Below, one piece after another: positions 1-9,865 of a DNA stretch of 64,000 nt (positions are counted from its first letter, which is position 1; the number at the start of each line of letters is the position of its first letter). A model generated the notes under the pieces. It did no database searches and was not told the DNA's origin. It saw nothing but the letters and a program-made list of their open reading frames with translations. The DNA is from Pleurodeles waltl (taxonomy: Eukaryota; Chordata; Amphibia; Caudata; Salamandridae), in contig NC_090442.1 in NCBI RefSeq assembly GCF_031143425.1, positions 426,701,776 to 426,765,775 on the forward strand, in the 5' to 3' direction. Made by a program: the position numbers and the translations under genes.

Positions 1-159
1 CGCTGGCCTCTGTCAGAGTGTGTCCCTGATCCCCAAGAGGTGCCTCCCAGGTCATGGACTGGCATGAGTTCACTCCTCTACAAGAAAAGAAGAAATCTTG
101 AAGCTCTAGAGTTTTTGCACAGGATTATTTCAGCATGATACACCTTGTCCCTTTGTCAA

Positions 160-2575
160 TCAGGGTTATTCACCCAATAGGGTATCCAGGTGCTTGCAGT
201 TTCTGGAAGCTTATTTGAACAGCCAGGTCTTGAGGGCCATTTTGAATTCCGTAAGTGAGCTGATGGTCTGGAGGTGCGTAGGGAGGCTGTTCCAGGTTTT
301 TGCTGCAATGTGAGAGAAGGAGTGACCTCTACTTCTGCTTTGGTAGATGCGGAGAGTATGGGAAAGTGAAAGGGAGGCAGAGCGTAGTCTTCTCAATAGT
401 TGGTGGAAGTTTAGGCTTTGTTAATGTGTGCAGGTCCTTGGTTGTGTAGAGCCTTGTATGCATGGGTCAGCAGCTTGACTTGGCATCTCTTCTGTACGAT
501 GAGCCAGTGGAGATGCCTGAAGTGGGGTGTGAGTTTGTTGGGGAAGGCAGAGGATGTGTGTGGCTGCTGCGTTCTGTATGGTTTGAAGTTTCTGAAGAAT
601 ATGTGCAGCAATTCCTATGTAGAGGGGGTTGGCATAGTCCGATCGGCTGGTGATGAGGGCCTGTGTCACAGTGCGTCTCATGTGCAGGGGTAGCCACTTG
701 AAGATCTTATGTAGCATGCACAAAGTGAGGAAGCAGGCAGAGGAGATGGTGTTGATCTGTGATTTTATGGTGAGCTTGTTGTCAATGATGCTTCAGAGTT
801 TTCTGCAATGGTCGGAGGGAGTAGGTGTGGGTCCTAGTTCTGATGGCTACCAGGAGTCGTTCCATGTGTTGATGCTCTTGCCAAAGATCAGAACTTCAGG
901 CAGTTGTTCTTCATTCAGTCAGCAATGCTTGTCATGCATCTGTGGAAGTTGGTTCTGGTGGCGGAGGGGTCCTGGGTGAGTGAGAGGATGAGTTGGGAGT
1001 CCTATGTGTAGGTAATTATGTTGAGACCATCGGATCTGAGGATGTTGGCCAGTGGGGTCATATATGTGTTGAAGAGAGTAGGGCTGAGGAATGAGCCCCG
1101 GGGAACACCGCAGGTGATCTTCTTGGGTTCAGAGGTGAAAGGTGTGAGGTGGATCATTTGGGTTCATCCGGTGAGGAAAGAGGTGATCCATCTGAGCGTG
1201 TCCCCTTGGATGCTGATGTGATGGAGTCTTTAGATCAGCATGTGGTGTGATATGGTATCAAAGGCTGCCAGGAGGTCGAGGAGGACTAAAGCTGCTGTTT
1301 CTCCTCAGTCGAGGAGGGTTCAGATGTCATCAGTGACTGTCATAAGACAAGTTTCAGTGCTGTGATTGCTGCAGAAGCTGGATAGGGAGGCGTTGAGTTG
1401 TTGGTTCTCCTCTGGATGTGTCATGAGTTGCTTGTTGATGATCTTTTCCAGTACCTTCACTGGGAATCGGACAGGGAAATTAGCAGGTAGTTTTTGGGTT
1501 TGCTGGGGTCAGCGGAGGCCTTTTTGAGTAGTGGTCGGACTTCACCATGTTTCCAGACTTCAGAAAATGTTGCAGTGGTTATGGAAGAATTGAACAGGGT
1601 GGTGAGTTCCTGGCTGATCCTTTGGTTTCCAAGGTTGAAAATGTGGTGCAGGCATGGGTGTGTTTGAGCGCCCGAGTGGATGGATTCCATGGTGGAGGTG
1701 ATGTCGTGGGTGGAAAGGATGTTCCAGGTGGTCAGTGTGTGGTTCGTGTCGGTTACAGTGGTGGTGTATATATCAAGGAAGTCCATAGGTGTGGTTGGGT
1801 TTTGAAGTTTCTGTATATGGACGCAATCTTGTTGTGAAAGTAGTGGGCGAGATTGTCGCACAACTCCTGTGAGGGAGTGATGTTATTTTTGCTGGCAGCT
1901 GGGTTGGAGAATTTCTTAACGATGTTGAAAAGTTCCTTGTTGTTGTTGGCACTGGTTTCAATGCATGCGACAAGGGCGGTCTTCTTAGTTGCCTTTAGCA
2001 GACAGTGGTAGAGGTAGAGGGAGATCTTAAAAGCTGCTCTGTCAGAGGCATCCTTGCTGGCACTCCATCTCCTCTCCAGCTGTTTGTTGTCTCATTTTGC
2101 TGCTCTGAGTTCTTGGGTGGCCTTTTTGGAGGATTTTCTCTGGTTGTTGCTCTTCATGGGGATGATGCTGTTGGCGTAATTGGTGAGCCAGGCATTTAAG
2201 TTTTTCACTCCCTGTGCAAGGTTGGTGGCAGTAGTGGGTTTGGAGGTGCTGAGGGCCTCTGCCCAGCTGGTCTCCGCGATTTTTTGTTCCACCTCCAGTG
2301 ACAGAAGCTGGTCATCTTGGGGGTGGAGGTGCGGGGGCTAGAGATGCTTAAGTGGACAATGGAGTGATTGGTCGATGTCAGTTCTGTGACATGGCTGCAT
2401 TTGACGTGGTTGCTGGAGGTGAAAATGTGGTCCAGCCTGTGTCCTGCAGTGTGTGTAGGGTCTTGGATGATCTGGGTCAATCTGAGACTGCTCATACTGT
2501 CAAAGAGGTGTGCAACGTTGTTGTTGGGACTGGCCCACTGGGTCTGGCCCGTGCTCCATCATGGTCAGCCTGACT
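160..2575 (-). mobile_element. Decayed L2-clade LINE, 5'-truncated inside the endonuclease
   Basis: Read on the minus strand, this is a non-LTR retrotransposon with many stops and frameshifts. The part at 2495-2205 resembles the C-terminal end of an APE-type endonuclease (IIQDPTHTAGHRLDHIFTSS, then a THSIVHLSI-like end). The reverse transcriptase follows in fragments, for example LLKKASADPSKPKNY at 1861-1457. The C-terminal segment (QNAAATHIL, then a SFSHIAAKTWNSLPTHL block) lies at 723-211. The 3' end near 160-185 resembles the CACCCNNNAGGGT tail of the better copy at 36478-38335. The YADD box is destroyed by a stop. Confidence 0.85.
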
Positions 2576-2658
2576 TGTGTTTGCCCAGGTCTAGCATGAC
2601 CAGATGACTGTGAATGACACTTTGTGCTTTTAGGAGCTATACTTAAGTAAAACATTAA

Positions 2659-3580
2659 GGGCCATATTTATACTTTTTGACGCAAAACTGCGCTAACGCA
2701 GTTTGGCGTCAAAAAAATTAGCGCCGGCTAACGCCATTCTGAAGCACCATGCGGGCACCGTATTTAATCAATGACGTTAGCCGGCGTTAGCCGCCGGCGC
2801 TGCCTGGTGTGTGTGGAAAAAAACGACGTACACCAGGCAGCGCCGGCGTAGAGGGATATGGAGCTTGGGCGTCAAAAAATGGGGCAAGTCAGGCTGAGGC
2901 AACTGTTTTGCCTCAACACGATTTGCGCCATTTTTTTCGACTCCCAACCCCCATAGAAATGACTCCTGTCTTAGCAAAGACAGGAGTCATGCCCCCTTGC
3001 CCAATGGCCATGCCCAGGGGACTTATGTCCCCTGGGCATGGTCATTGGGCATAGTGGCATGTAAGGGGGCACAAATCAGGCCCCCCTATGCCACCCAAAA
3101 AAAAATAAAAAATACTTACCTGAACTTACCTTAATGTCTCTGGGATGGGTCCCTCCAGCCTTGGGTGTCCTCCTGGGGTGGGCAAGGGTGACAGGGGGTG
3201 TCCCTGGGGGCATGGGAGGGCACCTCTGGGCTCCTTCCGAGCCCACAGGTCCCTTAAAGCCTGCCTTGTCCAGGCGCTAAAAAACGGCGCAAAAGCGGCC
3301 GTACGTCATTTTTTTTGACCCGCCCACTCCCGGGCGGGAATTTTGCCCGGGAGTGTAAATACGGCGCACATGCCTCGGAGTCAATTTTTTAGACGGGAAC
3401 GCCTACCTTGCATATCATTAACTCAAAGTAGGTGTCCACGCTAAAAAATTACGCAAACTCCATGGACTTTGGCGCTAGACGCGTCTAACGCCAAAGTATA
3501 AATATGGAGTTAGTTTTGCGTCAGAATTGCGTCAAAAAAAAAGACGCAATTCCGGCGCAAACAGAGTATAAATATACCCC
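2659..3580. mobile_element. Harbinger-like foldback MITE, 922 bp, TAA target duplication
   Basis: The ends are inverted: the left begins GGGCCATATTTATACTTTTT and the right, reversed, begins GGGGTATATTTATACTCTGT. The element is flanked by TAA at 2656-2658 and 3581-3583, the 3-bp duplication typical of Harbinger elements. Inside are several further hairpins, such as around 2799-2846 and 2963-3050, and CpG-rich blocks built from GACGCAA and GCGCCGG words. No transposase reading frame is present, so it is non-autonomous. Confidence 0.85.
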
Positions 3581-3810
3581 TAAAATGTTACATCTCTGGA
3601 TCTACTTATTGGATGTTTGTCATTTTGATCTCATTTTATTTATTAAAATATATTCTATTTTTCTAATCCCCATTTTTAATCTCACTCTCTAAATCAGGCA
3701 CAAATACACAGGCAGCACTCAACGCTAATATTATTTTAGCACAAGTGTTCTGATGCCTGATTTGATGGTCAGGTATACATTATCCTGTCCGCTTCAGACT
3801 TGCTCACTTT

Positions 3811-4323
3811 GGGGCAGATTTACAAGCCCTTGGCACCGCCTTAACACTTATGACACCAAGGCAGCATTAAGGAGGCCATTCCCCCGTGCCACATTTACAA
3901 AGTAGCACAATGCATGTATTGCACCACTTTGCAACCCATTGCGCCACATTATGCCTGCATAATGCAAGGGTGGTGTTCCCACACCCGGAGGCCTGAAAAA
4001 ATAGCACAGTGAAATTTACAAGATTTCACTGCACCATTTTTTCGGTCATTTTTAATGCCTTCTCAGGACAGGCATAAAGGTGACGCACCCATAATAATCC
4101 ATGGGCCTCCCTGTGCTTTGCTGCACTAGCGTCAAACTTTTTGACGCTAGTGCAGCAAAACGCCACAACAGTATCAAAAATGTTGACGCTGCTGTGGTAA
4201 CAACCGCCATGGACCACCATATTGTAAATACGGTGCAACCATGGCGTTGTTAGGGAGAGGAAGGGTTATGCAAGAAAAGTGGCGCATCAGGATCGATGCT
4301 GCACTTTCTTGTAAATTTGCCCC
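3811..4323. mobile_element. Foldback MITE, 513 bp, TTT target duplication
   Basis: The left end GGGGCAGATTTACAAG and the right end CTTGTAAATTTGCCCC are inverted copies with one mismatch. TTT lies on both sides (3808-3810 and 4324-4326). The interior has partial hairpins, for example the AAACTTTTTGACGCTAGTGC region near 4134-4153. It is non-coding and of the same general type as the element at 62351-62847. Confidence 0.85.
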
Positions 4324-4326
4324 TTT

Positions 4327-7300
4327 GTATGCATAATCTCTTATTTTGCGCTTAGCCTCCCAGATGACAAAGTTATTCTTCCAGCTCAGACTTCATTGCC
4401 AAATCAAACAGCTTGTTCTAGACCGAGATCTTACAATCAAACTGCCTGTTTTTGCATTTCAGATTGAATTGTGTAAACAGTGATTATCACACATAGCCTG
4501 GCTCCTTGCTTCTCAGGCTCCAGGTGGGGGTTGAATGTAACAGTGCTTCTGTTGTTGGGACCGAGTCATCAAGACCACATCACTCTTCGCCTGATAACCA
4601 GCAAACGCCCAGCCGTGGCAATAAAAACTAAGGCATTTTGAATATTTGCTCGGTTTAATAATTATTAAGACGTGGGCAGGAAGGCCCGCATGACAGGAAC
4701 TAGAAGTTACTCATTTCAAGTTAACACAATATATTGTACTTTTACCTGAGCATACAGCTTCAACAGCCCACTGTATAATTAATTAAAAGACTCTGCCACT
4801 TGGTCATATAAAGGCATTCCCTGTCACTGGGAATTCCCAGTTGTTTGATGACGCATGCTATTCTTAGAGGCAGAACACTATCATATTCATTACATGCAGT
4901 GGTAGTAAAGAAGAAGAGGAAGAGAGAACAGAAGCACCCTAGAGAATTATTAATTTACATTGGAGACGTAATACAGGAGAAAGAGAGAGAGATACAGTCA
5001 TGGGAAAAAGAACGCCCTCTCTATGGTTTTACATATTAAGAAATATCTAACATTCATCTAAGCACTCTTTTTTGGATCATTGGAAACGGAGAAGCAGGCA
5101 GAACACTTTCACCGTATTCATCCAATCAAAATTGTAGCTACCAGTGCATATTATACCTTTTAGCCACTCATCATTTTGTCAGAACTATGCATTCTCCTAA
5201 AGAGAATGGTCCACCCTGTTCCTCAACAAGATCTGTTTCTAGTAAAGATCAGAAAACACTGACTCCCCATAAACCTCTGATAATCAAGAAGTAGATTTAG
5301 ACCAAATGTTCTGCTTCATGGTGATGGCCATCGGGTTCTCCTTGCCTATGTGCTGCTGGATCCTCTGTCTTTGGGCACGAGATGCCAGCAGCAGCTGGTG
5401 ACCCATATTAGAGAGGTCTCCAAGCAATAATTCTAGTGGCTTTGATAAAAAAATCACACTGACCCTGCTAAGCATAAAAGCTACATTAACAATCATGAGT
5501 ATGCTGAGAATGAAGGAGACGCTTTGTCTTATATTCTTCCTGACTTAGACCGCAGGATCAGTTTCATCATTTTTCATTTAAATGGGTACTTTGGGCGTGA
5601 CATGTGAGAAGCATTCAGAATGCACCAATGTCCTAGTTAATAGGTCCTGTCAGTAACTGACTAATGAAATGGGCAACTTGAAAAGGTCCCAGCAACAGAG
5701 GACTGCATTTGGCACATCGGCAATGAATAAACGCATTACTCCTGTTCTGAATGCTCTCAGGCTATTCCTGATCGAATCTATAAGCATGTTTAAATTGGCA
5801 TGAATCACTGACATAGCCCTGCACGAAATACTTAGCACAGAAACTTGGACTATCAAGAGGTAGCAGTTCTTTCACATTTACTAAATTCCTTCACCTGGAA
5901 CGTTCAAGAAACTCGATCGCTCCTGAGATCGGTACTGACCTTTAGCTCAAAACCTTCAAGAAGAACTTAAAATACCTATTGATGCACAAATGCATAATAA
6001 GCTATCTATTCATTGTTGCTTTAAATATGATCCTAGTGCGTTTTTCTCATTCTTGTTTGACTAATTACTTCACTTGTAGCCTCTCTGCTGTTACACTTGA
6101 ATGCTACTGTATAGTTCCACCATTGGATCTTGTTTGTTCTCTATAAAACTGCAAATAAATACATGAATAATAAACATGAACATGGTTTGTCGAAGGTTAT
6201 ACATTATTCCTCAAAATATGTGGTGAGTTATACATTATTCCTCAAAGTATAAGAGGGTTGAGAAGATGGGGACTTCTTAGCATATCTCTTGTACCTTCCA
6301 TTTTTCTTTAGCAGATGTGTGGTAACCTAGGTATGCGTAGGTTTGAGTTATCAAATGAATTCTGTCAGCAGGCATAGTTTTTGTCATATTACATGCACAT
6401 GAGAAATATGTAAGTTTGAAGTAATATCTAAAAGTAAAGAATGTGCACATTTTATAGAGCAATTAAAACATTTGCGAGATCCTTTCATTTTGGAGATTTG
6501 TGAAGGTTTGTCTGAGAATCCTATCTTCACTTCACAGATGATGCCCAGTAAGCTCTAAAAGCATGTGTGCTTGCTTTTGTTGTCAGGTTCACAGCCCAGC
6601 AACTTGGACGGAACTTCTCTGTTGAGGGCATAATCTAGATTGATTTCCACATACTGAGTCCTCCTCTGCATTGGCACAAGAATGCTAATGGCATGGGCTG
6701 CTACCCAGAACAACTCACAACATTGACTCACGCTTTTACATCCATCACTTTTTCAGTGAGTTCCCATAAGTGACATAGGTGTACCGAGAAGAGGGTCAGA
6801 TGCTTACATTGCCTGTAGATTCAGACTACCTACCATTGATGAGGTTTAGTACGTCTTAAGTTAGTCAAGTGTTGCTTGTGTTGTCATGTAGCAGGATCAT
6901 TGCCTAGAGGTTCAGGCTAGACCTATTTTTTGTTTTGTATTCTGGACTGATTTGCACATGATTTGAACCCATATCTATGCAGGCTTAGTGCATTTCTTGC
7001 TTTCATGAAATGTTAGTTAAAACACAGCCATCCATCATTTTGTTTGTCTATTTATCGACACTGTAAAGGAATATCTAAACATGATTGACTGTCATTTCTA
7101 CCACGTTTTGGCTTGTATTACTGGAATCTAAATCATATCCTTCATTACCGTGAATACCCACCTCACTACAAGGCTGTGTGCCACATGGGGACAGCAATTC
7201 AACCTAGCTTTATCTGTGAAACAATCTAAGATACTTTTTTAGGACATAGGACGTATGTTTCCAATGACATCCATCATTAAAGGGATTCAGGAGCTGGTCT

Positions 7301-7793
7301 TCGGCATTATCATATCATCAAGAATATGAACTACCAGAACATTTGTCAAGTTCTAAATGCCTACCAAATGTTTGGTATTGAATTTAAATGTTTACGTTTT
7401 CTTATATATCTTAAACAAGATACAGATACTATTTTAACTTCCTTCAAGTCCTTTTTAATTTTTTCAACCAGTATGTTAACAGTCTGGCTATCAAATCAAT
7501 TTTAAACTCTACAAGTGTAGAACATTTCACTGCAACTGATGTTCAGACTTTATAAGTACAAGAAGACGTCCCAAACGTCTAACTAGAAATTCAAACTTCT
7601 AACCACTGATAAAACGTTTTAGAACGTTTAGCTTGAAATTCAACATTTGTATTAACACTCGTGCTTTTTTATTTCGAAGCATAAAATGTGAGAATTATGA
7701 ACTATTTCAAATGTCTTATCTGCTAATTTTCAATTTCTGAAAAATGTGTAGAACCTTTAGCTAACAATTACAACGTTTTGCTAATCATGTGTT
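4327..7793. other. Intronic sequence without recognised gene
   Basis: AT-rich, mostly single-copy-looking sequence, presumably within the large sema3c intron. 4340-5040 is low in repeats and has homeobox-like TAATTA words (TTTAATAATTATTAA near 4654, ATAATTAATTAAAAG near 4776), so it could be a conserved noncoding element; this is inference. Two open frames on the minus strand (5284-5496 and 5650-5856) are listed separately. Nothing else is supported. Confidence 0.5.
5284..5856 (-). other. Two unrecognised minus-strand open frames
   Basis: The frame at 5856-5650 (68 residues) contains NLNMLIDSIRNSLRAF with heptad-like hydrophobics. The frame at 5496-5284 (70 residues) has a hydrophobic start (IVNVAFMLSRVSVIF) and a polar tail rich in Q and R. 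Their order and spacing could suit a relic of one protein, perhaps of a retroelement, but I recognise no family and chance is equally possible. Confidence 0.2.
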
Positions 7794-7810
7794 ACTATAG
7801 GCAGAAAGTG
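7794..7810. repeat. Target-site duplication, left copy
   Basis: ACTATAGGCAGAAAGTG here and ACTATATGCAGAAAGTG at 8411-8427 flank the ribozyme dimer. Sixteen of 17 bases agree. Confidence 0.85.
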
Positions 7811-7931
7811 CAAAAAGAACAGATGATGGACGGAATGCAGAGCAAATCAAACATTAACCCCCAGTCACAAAAATCTGGGTTTAATCCATCGTTTTTTGCT
7901 CACCACGCCACCCCAGGTTGGACCCAGCCAT

Positions 7932-7939
7932 ATGCAAAT
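7932..7939 (-). promoter_or_regulatory. Octamer (ATGCAAAT) in ribozyme repeat
   Basis: An exact octamer motif lies in the first unit; the second unit has a one-base variant at 8257-8264 and the related repeat at 33 kb has ATTTGCAT at 33134-33141. Octamers form the distal element of snRNA promoters, the promoter type reported for newt Satellite 2. Function here is inferred. Confidence 0.5.
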
Positions 7940-8019
7940 CAGTCTTGACCCTGTTCCTCATGGGAACAGTCCAGCCCGAACTGCCAAGTCAGGTCCTCCA
8001 TGGACCGGGAAAAAAGCAT

Positions 8020-8059
8020 CCTAGGACTGGTTTCAGGGTATCACCCTTCATCAGCTAGG
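8020..8059 (-). ncRNA. Hammerhead ribozyme, copy 1
   Basis: On the minus strand: CCTAG (stem I), CTGATGA core, stem II AGGG/CCCT, GAAA core, then ACCAGTC and CTAGG closing stem I with five pairs. Predicted cleavage follows the C of GTC. Stem III here is ACCAGT, one base away from the palindrome seen in copy 2, so intermolecular pairing should be weaker. Confidence 0.85.
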
Positions 8060-8342
8060 CTAGCTTGAATCCAGTAGCGCAGTGAGCACGGGACCCACGT
8101 CTGGGCATACCCTTCCCACTTGGGGCGACAAATGCAAAAAGAACAGATGATGGACGGAATGCAGAGCAAATCAAACATTCACCCCCAGTCACAAAAATCT
8201 GGGTTTAATCCATCGTTTTTTTGCTCACCACGCCACCCCAGGTTGGACCCAGCCATTTGCAAATCAGTCTTGGCCCTGTTCCTCATGGGAACAGTCCAGC
8301 CCGAACTGCCAAGCCAGGCCCTCCTGGACCAGAAACAAGCAT

Positions 8343-8382
8343 CCTAGGACCGGTTTCAGGGTATCACCCTTCATCAGCTAGG
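8343..8382 (-). ncRNA. Hammerhead ribozyme, copy 2
   Basis: On the minus strand: CCTAG (stem I), CTGATGA core, stem II AGGG/CCCT around TGATA, GAAA core, palindromic stem III ACCGGT, C17, then CTAGG. All core residues I can check are intact. With so short a stem III, activity of this type normally needs dimerisation through the palindrome, as described for newt and schistosome ribozymes. Cleavage is predicted between 8348 and 8347 (plus-strand numbering). Confidence 0.9.
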
Positions 8383-8410
8383 CTAGCTTGAATCCAGTGG
8401 CGCAGTGAGC

Positions 8411-8427
8411 ACTATATGCAGAAAGTG
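8411..8427. repeat. Target-site duplication, right copy
   Basis: This copy matches 7794-7810 at 16 of 17 bases and abuts the truncated second ribozyme unit. Confidence 0.85.
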
Positions 8428-8439
8428 ACACATTTCTTT

Positions 8440-9105
8440 GAATTGATTCTTCAATGTGCATCACTTAACACCCAACAAACATTGAACCAGGGCCAGTGTT
8501 GAATCAACGGATAAAACCTTGCTTCCATGAGTCCTGTTGCCCCATATCAATTAACAATTTAGACATCCCTGTCCCCCATGCTCAAGGGAGATTAATCCAT
8601 GGTTCCACGCCATCCATATACAACAATATTTCAACTCTTCTATATGGCAGATAGTAATAGTCATAGCATCTGACGGACAATCTCCCTTCATGTATCAGCT
8701 TCAAACATTCCTATCGCTGTCCACCTTGGTGGACACAGGGTACACACCATTCCACTATTCAAAACATGCATTAGCAGTCCCCATTTGCTCACAAAATCAA
8801 TACCCATCCTTCTCTACATTACTTGCCAAGCCTGCCAGTGCTACAAGTGGCAAGAGCTTAAGATACCACTATGAGACTGGTGGTGTCTCTTTCCAGTTAA
8901 AGGCTATGAACAGTTCTGCAGCTCCCGGGCATTGGAAAATCACATACCATTCCTGTTGTCTTAGGCATTTGTATCATGTCGACCTCAAGCTGAGAATCAT
9001 GACTGCTGGGTCATCAGGGAAAGGACAAACCAGTTTTTGCTGTAAGGTATTCCTCACTTCAACCCAGGATGATTTTTTTAATGGGCATTCCCACCACATA
9101 TGCAG
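8440..9105 (-). mobile_element. L1-clade LINE, ORF2 C-terminal fragment (pseudogene)
   Basis: On the minus strand 9105-8974 reads TPLHMWWECPLKKSSWVEVR and continues to CPFPDDPAVMILSL. This is the typical L1 ORF2 C-terminal block with H-x-W-W-x-C-P. Downstream (8970-8440) the frame is broken by several stops. The plus-strand frame over the same DNA is only its complement. The fragment is cut off abruptly near 9105 by unrelated repeat sequence. Confidence 0.75.
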
Positions 9106-9109
9106 TGGT

Positions 9110-9345
9110 GTACCTTGTAGACCAGCTGTTCCCATCCTGTGGTCCGTGGACCCCCAGGTGTCCGTGACACATTCCCAGAAGGTCTGCAGGCCTAGGCTGG
9201 CAGGAAGGCACTGCTCCAGCTGGGGCCTCAACAGAAACATGTGCATGTTTTTATATTTGTTAGTTCATTTGTGTAGCAGTGTTAAAAGCACTGCAAAGTA
9301 TCTTGCAAGCTTTCAGACAAAAATAAAAGCATCAAGATAACTCTA
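9110..9345. repeat. Unclassified dispersed repeat
   Basis: The segment starting GTGGTCCGTGGACCCCCAGG has the look of short hAT-type vertebrate repeats, including a small TGGTCC/GGACCC inverted core. It lies directly against the L1 fragment. The family assignment is weak. Confidence 0.3.
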
Positions 9346-9566
9346 GTGTTTAATGTACCTGCTGGATAGAGAGGGAGTTTTGTCTAGTGATAGTTTTGAC
9401 TCATCTAAGGTAGCATAGATGGTTAATATGCCTGCTGCAAAGAACTTGTGTCATGCAGAGAAAAGTATTTTGTGTGCATAGCACAGTGCCTTACTGTTTT
9501 TGTCACTGAGATTCTTATGTTACTGTGAGGTTCATAAGTGACAATCATAATTCCTGTTGCCAGTAT

Positions 9567-9623
9567 CCTTTCTGCCAGGGATTTCCTAGCAGGGTTGTCG
9601 CCAGGAAATCCCTAGCAGAAAGG
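9567..9623. repeat. Imperfect 21-bp hairpin
   Basis: The left arm at 9567-9587 begins CCTTTCTGCCAGGG; the right arm at 9603-9623 is its inverted copy with one mismatch. The loop is 15 bases. It sits just before a GC-rich repeat and may be one end of it. Confidence 0.7.
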
Positions 9624-9627
9624 AGAC

Positions 9628-9865
9628 TTATAATACTATCAGTGGTATAAGGTGGACTGCTGGGCCGAAGGTGGTACACCTTCAGCCCGGCAGTCCTACC
9701 GCCCTGGCGGTACAGGCGGTCAACTGGCTGCTTTACAGCCCATTCACCGCTATGATCATAATTTGTCGGTCCTGCTCTGCCACACTGTCGGCGGTGTTAC
9801 CACCACTGCCGGCGAGTCGGGGCAGGACCGCCAAACTCATAATGACCACCAGTGCAACCTCTCTT
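9628..9865. repeat. GC-rich foldback-like repeat
   Basis: The segment is rich in GGCGG, CCGCC and CCGGC words with local inverted repeats (around 9663-9695, and GGTCCTGC at 9770 against GCAGGACC at 9823). It ends in GGACCGCCAAACTCATAATG, which resembles the end of the repeat at 34815-35295 (GACCGCCACACTCATAATGA). The open frames across it are low-complexity products of this repeat. Confidence 0.5.

Larger units (their letters stand above)
7811..8410 (-). mobile_element. Dimeric hammerhead-ribozyme repeat (newt Satellite-2 / retrozyme type)
   Basis: Two tandem copies with a unit of about 324 bp begin at 7811 and 8135; the second is incomplete by about 48 bp. The copies differ at only a few positions over their shared length. 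Each carries a hammerhead ribozyme on the minus strand and an octamer-like element (ATGCAAAT at 7932-7939; TTGCAAAT at 8257-8264). Newt Satellite 2 is known as a roughly 330-bp tandem repeat whose transcripts self-cleave by a hammerhead and which uses an snRNA-type promoter. Unit length, ribozyme and octamer all fit. The 17-bp flanking duplication shows the dimer was inserted as one unit, as in retrozymes. No protein is encoded, so mobility would need enzymes from elsewhere. Confidence 0.88.

Noticed and set aside
7811..8410. CRISPR-like direct repeats
   Set aside because: Only two long near-identical units with no spacers; they are a ribozyme repeat dimer in a vertebrate genome.
8690..9340. 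216-codon plus-strand open frame
   Set aside because: It is the complement of an L1 ORF2 fragment and runs on into an unrelated repeat; no domain is visible.
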